Below, one piece after another: positions 1 through 12,348 of a DNA stretch of 64,000 bases. Location: the NCBI GenBank assembly GCA_029448655.1, contig JACCLO010000004.1, positions 3,162,001-3,226,000 of the forward strand, written 5' to 3'. Source of the stretch: Wolfiporia cocos (Eukaryota; Basidiomycota; Agaricomycetes; Polyporales; Phaeolaceae). A program made the position numbers and the translations under genes. The notes beneath the pieces were generated by a model. The model did not search any database. It had not been told where the DNA came from and saw only the letters and a program-made list of their open reading frames with translations. Numbering within the stretch: position 1 is the first letter of the stretch; each line of letters begins with the position of its first letter.

Positions 1-581
1 CACATCCCTCTACTCGGCTGACAGCCTCGTGCATTAACCTAACGTTTATACAGTTCAGTGTATGGGCGTATCAAAGATGCTTCCTGAAGGTGGCAATGAC
101 AATCAACATCTGGTGGGATATCCGGATCCAGAATGAACGTGCTGTGCGATAACCATGACCGATGTCCTCATGGCGCGTCCTCCTGACACACTCCGAGGAA
201 TTGCCCATGCACGCTGTGGCTCGAGTCCGCTCACGTCCGAGCTGCGATGGGTCTCTGGCCGCGGTGTTCATCGATTTCGGGGGTGATTGTCGAGCATGAT
301 CTTGTGCGGTGGGGGCGGTGTAGTCTCATCGATATACGAGTACCACTATTGTTCGAATACAAGCTCGTCTGGTCTGTTAGACTACGGTGCCACAACTCAT
401 GGTGATCTGACAGATCGAGCGAGGCGCGGAGAGTTCGCAGTACGTACTCGGCTAATGCCGATCGCCTCGTGTTTACGGCGAGGCTCTTGGGCGTTGTGTA
501 AGACTGTGAACATCCAGAGAGGTTCGACCGTCTCTCTCCCCTCCGATAGTCTCTCGTCCGCACTTCTCTGCAACGCGAGCC
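1..581. other. 5' flank of the EDC4-type gene
   Basis: I see no convincing gene here. Short open frames exist on both strands but lack family motifs and plausible splice structure. The last part before position 582 is presumably promoter and 5' untranslated region of the decapping scaffold gene. Confidence 0.5.
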
Positions 582-3500
582 ATGGATCCCATCACCGGCA
601 GAGATAATGTCTTTTCACGAGGGCCCTCGCCCCCTCCCAACCAGCAGTCATTCCAGCTGCCCCCGACGCAGCTGAACGACCCGCAAGCTTCGCCTGTCCC
701 TTCACTCCGTGATCCTCCCCTTGCTACATCGTCGACTAATCACCTCGATCACCTTTTCCACACGCTTAACGCGCCATCCGCTTCCCATGTGAGTCCACAG
801 CCGAGTAACAGCGGGTCCAACATCTATGCCGGCCCTCAAGAACACCCCAACTCAGGCCCCGCAACACCAGCTTCTGTGAATGCTGGCTCTGTTTCTTCTT
901 CGATGACGGGACCAAACACTCAGGCATCAGACCGACAAAACGCACTCTTGTCTTTGCTGGGCACCGTATCAGGTCCTCCGTCCAACAATCAAGGCAGCTC
1001 CCAGATCAACCCGAATCTCGGCGGGCAGGCCCCGCCTCAGCAGGTACCGACGCCTCCTGGCTCTGCGCAGCGGGCTCTGATGTCGAACAACGAGTCTCAG
1101 GGCAAGTTGCTGCTCGAGCAGCTCATGTCAGGGTGAGTGTTTGATAACATGTGTATGCGACCCGTGCGCAGACTTTGTGCGATTGGAATGGTGCTCTTCG
1201 CCTTGGCTCATTCAGTTTTTGTCAACGAGCTCGGCTTCCATATTGTGACGTGTTTCCGGTCGACCTATATCTGACGTGATTTCATTTCCACTCCTGCGCT
1301 TGTAACGAATGTAGTGCCGCTCCGACCTACGGCAACTATCCCGATCCAATTTATCCTTCGAATCCTCCTCCCGCTTCTGGATCTTCTGCATCATACTCTC
1401 AACCTCTACCACCTGAGCCGCTTCCGCACCACGAACAACGCGAATACACTACTAATACCTACGCGTCTCGCGAGCAGCCTCGGGAGGCGTCTGACATGCT
1501 GGGTCCTCCTCTTGGCCAACCCAGAGCCCCCTCGCCCAGCCAAAGGTCAATGTTCGACTTCGTTTCTCCTTTCGATGCCCTCGCGAATGCATCATCCAGC
1601 GTCAAGCGCAAGCCGCCGCCTCCACAGCCGATGAACGCCCCAAGTAACCCTGAAGAGCCGACCTGGCCGTCGCTCGCCCAAGACCCTAAGCGAAAGTCAG
1701 TAGAGAACCTCATGGACCAGCTCACGCGGGGACAGGCGCCCCCTGCTGCTCCGGCGCAGCCGATGGCTGCTCCCTACGACCCATATGCCCCGAGCGATGA
1801 TATCAATCAGCAGGCTGAGCCTGTACAGACGCGGGCGTCTCGCCCGCTGCCGCCACAGCCGGCCCACGCACCTTCCCCGCCGAAGACGTACATGCAGCCA
1901 CGCCAGCAGCGTCGCAACGGCGAGTCCCCTGTTGGTTCTGGCATGTACGGCTCCGGTGCATCCAAGGACAAAGAGTCTCCGGTGCCCGGGCAGCAGTTCA
2001 GGAACACTGGCTCGGACAACAGGGGCAGAGGAGGGAAGAACAAGACGGTCAGTCCAAGGTATGTCGTCTGCGATGCTGTTTGTGGTTGTGCGCTCACCTG
2101 GCGCCCCGTGACAGCTCGCAGGCTCAGACTATCGTCTTCGATGTCTCTCAGCCTCTCGATGAAATCCAAGCACCTCGTGATGCAGTGAAGACTACAGCCA
2201 TCGCACTTGTCAAGGTTGACTCGACATTCCTTCCCGGCAGCACCATCGGTGCCACTCATTGGGTCGCATATGCTATGACTAAAGGTCAGTCTGTTGGCAG
2301 TCATAGTCGCTCTTGCTTAGGTCTTACTTAAATCAATAGGACGCGTCCGGGTAATCTCGCGATCAAGTGGCGACCGTACTCTTCTGCAGCTGCCTCCTCT
2401 GTTTCCGCCTTCCACCACTTTGAGCGACATGTCGGTCCACGGTAACAGGCTTGCAGGAGTAACATCCGATGGTGGATTCATTGTATGGGAGCTCCCTGAG
2501 GTCATCACGGATGACGTGCCGTACGTCAATTATCCTCTTTACCAAAGAGCAGTGGTTAAACTTACCCGTTGTTGTAGTGGAAGAGTCATGCTGTGCGTGG
2601 AACCATCCAGCGACTTTGAGCCTTTGCATGCCGTCAAGTGGCATCCCCAGCAGCCTGACTTGGTTGCAGTAGCATCAGGCTCCAACGTGTACCTCATCAA
2701 CATTGAAGATGCTGTCCATAATTTCAATGGCGAGCCCGTGCTGCAGAGTGCACTGCCTCACATTGCTCAAGTCTACTCGGTGCAGTCGGTGAGTCCGACC
2801 ATATCTTTGGTTTTACTGACCGGTAACCAATACGATCTCAGCCTATCGTCGCGATTGACTTCGATACATCCCGCTCTACCCTCGGTATCATTTGCGAGGA
2901 CTCTATCCTGACGGAGTGGAACATCAATGACAAGTTGCCATTCTGGACTCACCGGGTCCGTGGCGATGACTTGCCGTCCTCCCTTACATTCGTCGATGGT
3001 GGCGTTGTCGTCGGCCGCAAGAATGGCACCGTGTTCCAGCTCCTGCAAGCGATGAACAGGCATGTCCTGTCGACGATCAAGTTTGTGAACGGCGTGCAGG
3101 AAGATCCGGACATGTTCGGCCACGTCAATTACGACTCACGTATCCAGACGCTGTGGGTTGCTAACAACCGCAGGGACAGTATGGTTGCGGTGCGCATAAA
3201 CTTCGATGCGTCGGCGCCCTCGCCCGGTGGCGAAGACATCGGGCGTGGCGCGTACTTCGATCAGGTTCTCGAGTTCGGTGGCCCGAAGCCAACCATTCAC
3301 TTCGTCATCCTGACAGCGGATGCCGATCCTACTGGCGAGGAAGCACATGCTGCCTGCGTCGCTGCGAAGGTGCCTCCAGGCGATCTTGCCCTTGTCGCGT
3401 TCTCTGTGCACTCGAGTGGCGTCGACCAAGTGCTCATCCGCAACGAGTGGTTCAACTCAGCACTGGTGGGGGCCGCTGCACGGTTCCCTCCCTATTCTCC

Positions 3501-5437
3501 AGTGCCGGCACTTGCGAACGATCCCAGGCCGCTGAGGCAGCAGCTGCCACCTGTTGTGACAAGCGCGCCGGTGCAACATGCTGGTCCACCGCAGTCGATT
3601 GTCAGCATCCCGCCGCCGAGGACTAAGACGCCCCCGTCTGAGGACGTCGAGGGCGAGCACAGTCGCGATGAGAGTGGACGAGTCCAGGAGCCAAGGGGCA
3701 AGAACGCGAAGGGCAAGAACGTAGGCTGGAAGGACAAGGACAAGGAGGACAACGGAAGGGAGAGGGAGAAGACCCGCGGTGGGGACTCGGCTATTGTTAA
3801 CGAGTCCCCCCTCGGCATCGCATTATCCAAAGAAATCAGGAAGGTGGAGGAGAACCTGCACACTCGTATTGGTCGTCTGATTGCCAAGGAGCTGGACAAG
3901 CAACGTGAGCTGATTGTGATATGTGATTTTGTACCGTTTTCCTGATAATTTTGTGCAGATCAACGTCTGGAAGATGCGCGTGCCAGCGAGCAGGCTGCGG
4001 ACTTCGTCCGCCAAGAGAAGATTCTCAAGCTCATTTCCAACGAGCTGACGAAGAACACCACCCGCGTTGTCGAAATGGCGGTCAAGACCGAAGTGCAGAG
4101 CTCTGTGCTACCCTCCCTCGAGAACATCACCAAGAATGAGATCAAGTCCACCCTCAGTAACCAGATAGCCAAGGGGATGTCGGACTCTATGAAGCAGGTA
4201 TGGTTTCTCAGGGGCCGGACTTTTATTCGAGACTGACCTCGTTTTCAGAGTGTGCCCGCCGAAGTCGAGAGGATGCTTCTCCGGGCCGATGTGTCTACTC
4301 ACATCGCTCGCAATATCTCCACCGCCGTCAGCCCCGTGATCGAACGGTTGGTAAAAGAGGCCATCACCAAGACACTCATACCCGCATATACCCAGCAATC
4401 TACTGCAATGCACCAAGAGCTCTCGCGAGAGATCCATGCCGAGATCTTGAACTTGAAGAAAGAGATTGTTACATGGCAAAGTGAGGCCCTGCGAGGGCAG
4501 GAGGTGTGTATGTTTCCTTTGCCACATACTCAAACTCACTCCCCTGGCAGACACTGATACGCGAGCTCGAGTCGTCTGTCCGAATGCTTTCCGAGCAGGT
4601 GAAATTCCTCACGCTCAACTCGTCCTCCGTCGCCACGCACTCCATTCCGAGTCGCAGCTCTCCGGGTACATCCGCGACGAGCTCGCAACAGCAGCAGGGT
4701 AGTCTGTCTCAGATCCTTCGGCAGCAGGCATTGCCTCCCGCCACACAGCCGTCCTACGGCCCGCAAGGATTCCAGCAGCAGCCTCAACAACCTCAGCAGG
4801 CGCCTATGCACGGAGGATGGTACGGCTCGAGCATCGCTGCTCCGCAGGCCTCCCACCCTGCTTCGCTGCCTCAGCTGCCTCAGCAACAGGTGAAGCGAGG
4901 CTCGCCACCTCCGCGGACAGAGGAGTGGGACGACACGTACCTCGCCGTGCTAAGCACTCAGGACAACAGGCAGCTGCACGAGCTGCTTGCGCGATCGAAC
5001 CCTGATGTCGTCATGCCGCTGAATGGCCCAAGTCCACTGTCTCAGGCCGTCGTGTTGACGATTGTCCACAGGGTAAGTGCCGAGTAGTTATGTTGACAAT
5101 GTGATTTCAGGGCTAATGCATGTGTTTTATACAGCTGTCAACCATTGTTGGCGAGACGTCGCCTCTTGATGAGTCGTTCAAGATATCAATTTGGTGGTTG
5201 CAACGGGCAGCGTCAGCGCTCAACACTTCCGTACGTTCTTATCTTTAGGAAAAAGACCTTGTGCTTAAGTCAACATAGGATCCTCTCATCTCTCCATACG
5301 TGTCGCGAGTCCTGCCCAACGTCCATCAGATGCTCAACACAACAAAGCAGCGGCTCAGCATCATCCCAGGCCCCCCAATTGACGCAACGCGCTCCCTCTC
5401 AGATATCCAGGATATCATTAGCCGCAAGCCTTTGTAA
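582..5437 (+). CDS. EDC4/Ge-1-type enhancer of mRNA decapping, WD40 scaffold
   Basis: Multi-exon gene of roughly 1,350 residues, from ATG in the context gagccATGGAT to TAA at 5435-5437 after the ending ISRKPL. The first third is a Pro/Gln/Ser-rich low-complexity region (exons from 582 and about 1315). A WD40-like part follows (about 2100-3450), with segments such as FDVSQPLDEIQ, HAVKWHPQQPDLVAVAS and VAIDFDTSRSTLGIICEDS. Next comes a charged K/E/R linker (3600-3800), then a long amphipathic helical region (3830-4620, KVEENLHTRIGRLIAKEL). The end is a helical C-terminal domain containing WDDTYLAVLSTQDNRQLHEL. This order matches EDC4, which in P-bodies bridges DCP1/DCP2 and promotes 5' decapping; the function is taken from the family. 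Introns are short except the first (about 180 bases). A more distant WD40 scaffold is possible but the C-terminal domain fits EDC4 well. Confidence 0.85.
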
Positions 5438-5909
5438 AATCTCGCAAGTTTCTCGACAGTCGGCTCAAAACTGTTACTCCTTACGCTAATGCTGCGCATG
5501 AAAGTAAGATACAATTATGTTTGTGTATACGATGACCTTGCTCGACCTACGCTGCTGTGCACGCAATGTTCTGTAGTCATGACCCTTGATAGGCCATACT
5601 TTGCAACGATTGTCACGTCCTGTATAAGTTTCGGCATCCTTCTCCTTTTAGCCGTACATATAAGCCAAAATCCTGTAGTGTTTACGTGTGTCATGATTGC
5701 CCCTTACGAATGAATGTGGTTTCCTCGTCCTCACTGTTGTGTATGACTTAGCAACGCAATAGATGATAGCCTTTTGCTTTGCCTGTCGACCTGATTTCAT
5801 CTATATCTGTTCGAGCGGGTCACCGTTGAGAGATTTCCTTTGCGAAGCAGAAGAGCTGTTGTTTCAAGAATCGTCTAGTGTACATGGTAGAAAAATTGAA
5901 TCTATCAGT
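5438..5909. other. Convergent 3' intergenic region
   Basis: AT-richer stretch between the stop codons of the EDC4-type gene (+) and MFS copy A (-). It probably holds both 3' untranslated regions. No gene seen. Confidence 0.5.
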
Positions 5910-8127
5910 TTACTCGATGCGCCGTGTCCTGGGGACCATCGCCCAAATGATAGTCATCGTGGACACCATCGAAATGACCCTAGAGATGTACAGGGTGAGC
6001 CAGCGATTCCGTACGTGTAGAAAGCTTATAGAGCACACACAAAGGCTGCAAAGCGCCAATTCCGAATCTCGATGCTAGTACACCGGTCAAAAGCGGCAAG
6101 ATGGCGGATCCTGTCTGACCGATCCCGGCAATGTATCCAACTGAGCCTGTACGAAGCCATCTCGGTAGGATTGATGTCGAGTGGTTCATCATAATCGGGT
6201 ACATAGGACCCATAAGGAGGCCAACTACAGCGACCGCAACGGCGTTCCCCACAAGGGATGGGACGACCCAGACAGTAACCTCAAGCCTTATCATGTCCGA
6301 GTCAGCAGATGTGGCGAGTATAACCGAACAACTTACCCAATTACCACAGAGCCGTAAACAATGATGGACCAATGTCCATCAAGCTGCACCTCGCCATTGG
6401 TGATTGGCCTCGACTAAGAGCTACTGGCCGGTAACATACTCACCTTGCCATGGTTAAGTGATATGAAAACGATGCGACCGAGCATTAGTCCTATCAAAAA
6501 TTCTGATTAGTATCTTACTCGGTGCGTCGCACAGCTACGTACCACCAAAAAATCCTGACGAAATGTACCCAGCGCTAAACCCTTCCCCACGTTTATCTTC
6601 GATGAATGTCACAATCCATCCTGTTCGCCTGAATTTCACACCGGAATTAGTCGTGATTGATGTATTACTCACCTCCGATTGTAACTTCGACGCCGACGTA
6701 TATGAGGCAGAATAATGAAAGGAAGTGAACCTCCTTAAGACGTAAGATTTGATGGTAGAGGTTGTCGCTAGAGTTCGTTGTGCCGATCTCGGCTATAATC
6801 TCCCCAGCTTCCGCCATGACGTCTGAAACTATATGTGTACTGCAGCATCGTTAGAGGGTGAACCAAGCTTACTGTCCTGATTCCTGAACCGGAACACAGT
6901 CGCGAGGATGATAACATTGTTCACCGCAATGCATGCCGCGACCAAGTAGTGATATGACCAACGTGGGGCGCTGGAAAAATACGTCGCAATTAAAGGGGCA
7001 ATAAATGCACCAAGACCTGTAGAAAGAGGACATGCAGCATTCTTCAGCTCAGAGCAAAGATTGGCTTGGACTTTACGCACCGTAACATGAATGTAAAATG
7101 CCAAACTTTAGCCTCGTGTTGCCCCCGAGGCTGCCGATAAATCCGTTTGCTTGGGCCATCTGCATTGCGATGCCAAATCCAGCAAACATGACCCCAGCAC
7201 ACATGACAGGGAACGGACTGCCGGGAGCAATAGCAATGTACCCAGAGAGTTGGAAGACAGCACCTGTGCTGAATGATCACCAGTTGAGCCACAATTGCAG
7301 AAGGCAGATGTTTTACCTAATACAACGACCTGCCGAGCATCTTGCGTCATTTCAGATGTAGATAAATTATCTATGTGAGATCATGCCTTTCCAAATCCAA
7401 TATGGTGATTGAGGTATACATTGGCCATGGCGCCACAAATGAAGCCCTGAAGTGCGAACAATTGTGACGTTGGTTGATCACAGCTATCTGCGCACTCACT
7501 AGGGTCATAAAAACAAAGAGCAAAGAAACGATGTCAAATCCGATCTAAGCATTACATTAGCCTCCATCAGGGAAAAGGGCAATGAGCCTGGAGGCACAAG
7601 TCACGCACCTTGTAGTGGCTCTGCAATCTAGGCAACAGAGGCCCGAGGGAGCCATCGTTCCATCCCTCAAGGAAGTACTGATGGCACAATGCAGCAAGGT
7701 GCAGCTGGCCATGCCAGCGATATCGCTTCAGTAATGCCGGAGATGTCTCTACCTGAGCAGCCCCCCCAGGCCCAGGTTGGTACACAGAGTTGGTATAAGT
7801 ATTAGGAGTATTCTCGACATCGCTCCTTTTCGCTGCCACCACGCCTTGAGCTACTGACGAGACTATGGCGCCGTAGATGCTCTCCTCTTCACCTGGGACT
7901 TCGGGGATGGTTTCAAGCTCGATCACTTCCTGTGTGACTGAGTGAGGACCAGAGCGTTTCGGTGAGACATTTGCGTTCTCAAGGTGGCGCCGTACATGCT
8001 CGCTGTTACGAAAGCGAGATTGTCTGTCAGGGGATGTAAGTTCGGCATTTGGGCCGCTGTCTACAGCGCGCGCCGGTTGCGAGCTGGCATCAAGACAGCT
8101 GTTCTTCGCTCGCTCGCCCTGGGACAT
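5910..8127 (-). CDS. MFS transporter, BSC6/FHS-like, copy A
   Basis: Multi-exon membrane transporter. ATG at 8127 opens a hydrophilic N-terminus of about 140 residues (MSQGERAKNS...). The membrane region begins at LHLAALCHQYFLEGWNDG, a first-helix signature of fungal MFS proteins related to BSC6 and the fucose permease group. Later segments include FPVMCAGVMFAGFGIAMQMA, YHYLVAACIAVNNVIILATV, LLMGPMYPIMMNHSTSILP and GYIAGIGQTGSAILPLLTG, and the last helix ends MVPRTRRIE before TAA at 5910-5912. The substrate is unknown; sugars or small organic solutes are typical of the group. A close paralog lies at 32464-34483 with the same intron positions. One intron donor here (7385-7386) reads GC where the paralog has GT, so splicing of that intron may be impaired. 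The N-terminus is longer than in the paralog and its start is less certain. Confidence 0.85.
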
Positions 8128-9501
8128 GATGGGCACAGGACCTGGCAGTTCGGGTTAGAGGCACCGACATTGCATCACACTATATACAGAAAGCTTGATG
8201 ACGACGTGCCCCTGCTGGCACTTGTCGCAGCGTTCAGGAGGTGGGCATACTTAGTCATCGCGAACCATGATCATGATTGTGGTGAGGAATGCGCTTTATG
8301 CATATGGCTAGCAAAACACGGGAGTCATCAGTTCACTCCCGGACCACCCACGGTCGAAAGCTTGCACATAGGAGGACAGCAATAGCAAAAGAGCATTTGG
8401 AAGTCTTGAGAAGCCATGGATCTTGCCATCAATTTGTTATGAATATTAATGCTAGGCAGCTAAGGGTGGCATCACAATCAGTAACGCTCAGCGTGTCTGA
8501 GCTGAGCAGCGCGACACTCCTTTCGTCTGCAATGGCTACCTAGCCAAATACTCCGCGTGCGCTTCGACTTCCGCGGCGTCGGTCACATCTTGTTGATACG
8601 AAGCGCGTCCTTTGTGACAGGATTAGCCGCGGGCCACAATACGAGTTATCTATGCAATATGCAATAAGCTTACGCATTTGTCTCTCACCGCCATATAAAC
8701 GCATGTCGTAATGGTCCCATCTTATGTAAGTTTCAGATCTGTCCCACTGTCATGTTTTTCCTTTGTTCTGTGTACTGATGCTGTCCCACTGGTTGTTTCA
8801 GAACTCTGCTTTTACCACTCTGTGGTCAAGAATGGAACCCTATTGCCGCCCACCGCTACCACAGCAGACGCCTGTTCGTTCCTGCAGCGGATCACGGCAT
8901 CTGCCGTGGAGCGGACGCCTAGAAATAGAATAGGCGCTGGGTTTGAACTCCCGGAGGCCTGAAGCTCGCGAGCGACGCGACGTAATTTATTGGCCAAAAA
9001 TGTGTGACAGAGTACAACTGAGGTTTTTCAGTGATGGTCGTTCATCCTCGCGGCCACTCGTTAAAGTCGCTTGCTCAATGTGCCTTCCGTGCCGTGTTTG
9101 CCATTTATTCGACCACTGTGGTTCAGTTGTTCTACTAGACCTGCATAGATGTTTTGTTCAGCAATCAACCTGCTCTCGGTTGCCTACATACGCTCGACTG
9201 GCGAGTGGCATGTAGGTCCTAGTTGATGCGGCCCCGATCAGAATTGATCGATTGCTCTACACGTTGGTGCTTACGTCAGAATACTCGAATCAGCGAGCGT
9301 CTACTAGCCGAGTGTCGCGCGAGACGCTGGTTGACTGTGCACCTTTGCCCTTCCCTGACCGCACCACTTCTTTCACTCACGCTGCTGGCCTAGCGTACAA
9401 CGACACGAGCAACAGGACGCATACGACTGTCTGACGCGTACTCCCTTGGATATTAATTTCACGACTCTCGAGATCTACACCTAGCGCACGCATCATCGAC
9501 C
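8128..9501. other. Intergenic, divergent from copy A toward SFT2
   Basis: No supported gene. Short frames at 8711-8962 and 8943-9215 show no domain or splice logic. The stretch should contain the promoters of MFS copy A (-) and of the SFT2 gene (+). Confidence 0.5.
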
Positions 9502-10350
9502 ATGGCATCCAAGGGTTGGTTCAACCTCGAGGCGGCAGGCGGCGCGATCCCGGAGACACAATTCTTCGAAGGCGACTCTGCATTCCACTTCCTAGGGCTG
9601 ACACGGACGCAGCGGCTGTATGGCTTCATTGGGTGGTGAGCCCCTGCTATGCCGCGCACAGCATCTTTGTGCTTGGGACGAATGGCCCGTTTGACTGTAT
9701 CCGTAGCCTGGCGATAGGCTTCGTACTGAGCTTGCTTGGGAGCATCATGCTGTTCTTTGGCGCGCTGGGCAGCTTCGCAGGTGCGGTGCTGTGATGCTGA
9801 GATCGTTGATTGTCTGCTTGACCTGTGCTGCACAGTGCTCTATGCTCTCGGAACAGTTGTTTCGCTCCTTGGGACGGGATTTTTGATTGGAGTTCGTATT
9901 ATACTGAAATCAGGCTCTGCTCAAAACTGATGGATTTCTATCCATACAGTTTGGGAAGCAGATGAAAATGGTTCGTCTTGTGATCTCGCTGCATGCGGCG
10001 TTAGTGCTCACCGAATACGCTGCGCAGATGTTCAAGCCAGTACGAGTGGTAGCAACGGTTGTATTCCTGCTCTCGATAGCTTTGGTCTTCGTTGGCGCGT
10101 TTGTCATTCGCAGCGACGTGCGTCTTCTATGTTACTATCGTGCACGACGTCTGGATCGTTCTAACTCGCTTCTAATACCCATTTGATAGATTCTATGCAT
10201 CAGTGAGTGTTATGTCCGAACTATCCACTGCTCCTATCATGACTTTCCCATTCAGTCTTTGTCATCATCGAGTTCCTTGCCTACACCTGGTACACGCTCT
10301 CCTACATCCCGTACGCCCGTTCGGCGGTTCTCAAAATCTTCGGAATGTAA
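9502..10350 (+). CDS. SFT2: SFT2-type Golgi vesicle transport protein
   Basis: ATG at 9502 ([11 protein letters not shown]) and TAA at 10348-10350 after [11 protein letters not shown]. Joined exons give the SFT2/GOT1 order: [13 protein letters not shown] before helix 1, [20 protein letters not shown] (helix 1), [18 protein letters not shown] (helix 2), a FGKQMKM loop, [20 protein letters not shown] (helix 3), then [20 protein letters not shown] (helix 4). About 200 residues and four membrane helices, as in the family. SFT2 acts in endosome- or ER-derived vesicle fusion with the Golgi; this is family knowledge. At least five small introns, one leaving a tiny exon (FGKQMKM). The start fits because the conserved TRTQRLYGF lies about 30 residues downstream. 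Confidence 0.9.
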
Positions 10351-10751
10351 GGTTCTGCTTGGGTCTTGGAGGACAATACGCCGCGGCAGCTGTATGGTTC
10401 TGTATACGTATACACTCGCAGTCTTTGTTACTATCGAGTTGAGTGGGCGCCGGTGCTGTTCCGTGCCTTATTTATTTCTTGTGGCTTCAGCGCGACCGGT
10501 CATCAAAACATCGAAGACATGGTGCACGATTTAAATAATCGCAGCCATCTACTGGAGGGACGATAACATCTAGCGGGTTATGTATTGAAACATACATGGC
10601 AGTCGGAACTAGGATCCCAAGTCGCAGACGCGCGATGATGCATACATATACCGCATATGTGTGACATAGAAATACAAGTACACCTGTTGGTACATCCTCT
10701 TCCAGCTTCGTATGTACGCTAACGTCCTCGGTGACACTGGAAAGGCCGTAC
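10351..10751. other. Convergent 3' intergenic region
   Basis: AT-rich 400 bases between SFT2 (+) and glyoxalase II (-), both transcribed toward it. No gene seen; likely the two 3' untranslated regions. Confidence 0.5.
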
Positions 10752-11849
10752 TCATCCTCGGAAGCTGTTCTTCATCTCTCTAAGTGCATCCATAATGGCA
10801 CTATCGCCTGTCTGGCCTGTGGCGCTCCTACGCAGATGATTCAGCACAAACCCACACGTAAGCTTTGCGGCCAGAAAGACTGACTTGATGGGGCCACTTT
10901 CCAGGCGCATGAACGGGTTCCACTCCTTCTCGTCACCGATTGTCGTGAGACCAGTGACGATCTTGTTCTCTGCAACGATGCCCGCGAGGCGGTCGAGCGC
11001 GGCATTCTGCTGGTCAACGCTCCTCGCGAACTTGAGGTTGCCCGCGGTGTACTCGTGCCCGTTGTACACGACCGTCTGCGCGGGGAGCGTGCCGAGGTAC
11101 GTGAGCGCGGCGTGCATCTCCTCGCCAGTGCCCTCGAAGAAGCGGCCGCAGCCCGCGATGAAGAGCGTGTCGCCTGTGAACACGCCCCCGGGGTGCTCCG
11201 CGGATCCAGACGCGGTCACGTAGTAGCAGATCGAGTCTTGCGTGTGGCACGGCGTGGCGAGGCACCTGCGGGAGCGGGTGATCAGTGGCACTCGGCCGGA
11301 GTGAGGGCGATCAGCGCAGGTCGGGTAGACGCGCACTTTACTTGGATCCCGGTGCCAACGGTGAACTCATCCTTGTCCTTGACGAGTTTGGTGAGCGCGG
11401 GTATCTTGTCGCTCCCGCCGTAGATGGGCACACCCGGAAACTGTTTAGCCTGCGGGTACAAGTGTGGCTGCTGAGTACCCTTCCGGTTTTACACCACGCG
11501 AGCGAAGATACCCACAAACGCCTGCAACCATTCAAGAAGCTTAGTCGCAGGGAATTCTACGCTTGACGCGTATACGTACTTGGTTTCCGCCGCTGTGGTC
11601 GAAGTGGTGGTGGGTTGTGATGCCAGCTACGATCTCGACGCCAGCTTTCTCGGCAGCGGCGGCTACTTTGGGTACGTCATAAGGATCGACGGCGGCGGCC
11701 TTGTTTGATACGTCGTCGATGAGCAGGTACGCGTAGTTGTCTTCGCGAACGGGAACGGGGAGGACTCTCATGCTGGCGGCGGCAGAGGCTGAGAATGCGC
11801 GGGAGAGGGTGTGCGTCGCTGGGCGGAGTGTGCGCGCAAGGATGATCAT
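10752..11849 (-). CDS. Hydroxyacylglutathione hydrolase (glyoxalase II)
   Basis: Metallo-beta-lactamase-fold thioesterase that hydrolyses S-D-lactoylglutathione to D-lactate and glutathione, the second step of methylglyoxal detoxification. The binuclear metal motif THHHFDHSGGN is in the first exon. FTGDTLFIAGCGRFFEGT and VYNGHEYTAGNLKFARSV follow in the last exon, and the C-terminal glutathione-binding stretch reads DEKEWNPFMR. The stop is at 10752-10754 after MKNSFRG. Two starts are possible: 11849 gives an Arg/Ser/Ala-rich leader (MIILARTLRPATHTLSRAF) typical of mitochondrial import, and 11771 (MRVLPVPVREDNY) gives a cytosolic form. One gene making both forms is known for this enzyme in other eukaryotes; here it is inference. 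Confidence 0.92.
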
Positions 11850-12348
11850 CAGGAAAGCCGTCCACGGGCGCTCACTGCGAGCTTTCTGGGCACTCCTCTT
11901 GCGAACGTACGCATGCTCCCACTCACATGGATGATTACTCCACGTAGTTATCCATGGCTTATAGCGCAACATCGGCGACAGGATGCACTCCAGTCACAGC
12001 CTAATCTGTTGGCGGTCTCCATCTCGAGTCCGATGGAGTGATATTTGACAGAACGTAAGATGTTGATGGACGTGGGCGGTTCGCAACAACATCGCCCCTT
12101 ATACTGGATCATTTATGGTCCTACCCTTTGTATCTCCTCTCCTCCAATTCCACTCATTGCTTCAGCTTGGCGGTCCCCATCAGCATAGGGGCTGCAGTCC
12201 ATGCGCGAAATCCCGGTCATGGTTGAGGTATGCAGGATGACTTTTCCCGGTGCCGTATATTAACGCCAAGTATCATATGAAATATGAAGTATTATCTACC
12301 AAAGCAGATTGGTAAGTCCTGCATCCGAGCATGATAGTGTTTATACAG
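11850..12348. other. Intergenic between glyoxalase II and the mucin-like gene
   Basis: Holds the glyoxalase II promoter and probably the unresolved first exon of the gene to the right. A good donor (GGTAAGTCC, at 12311) and an acceptor (TTATACAG, just before 12349) suggest a spliced upstream exon, but I could not settle its frame. Confidence 0.4.

Noticed and set aside
8880..8965. tRNA-like T-loop (gggtttgaactccc)
   Set aside because: No matching acceptor stem or D-arm could be found around it.
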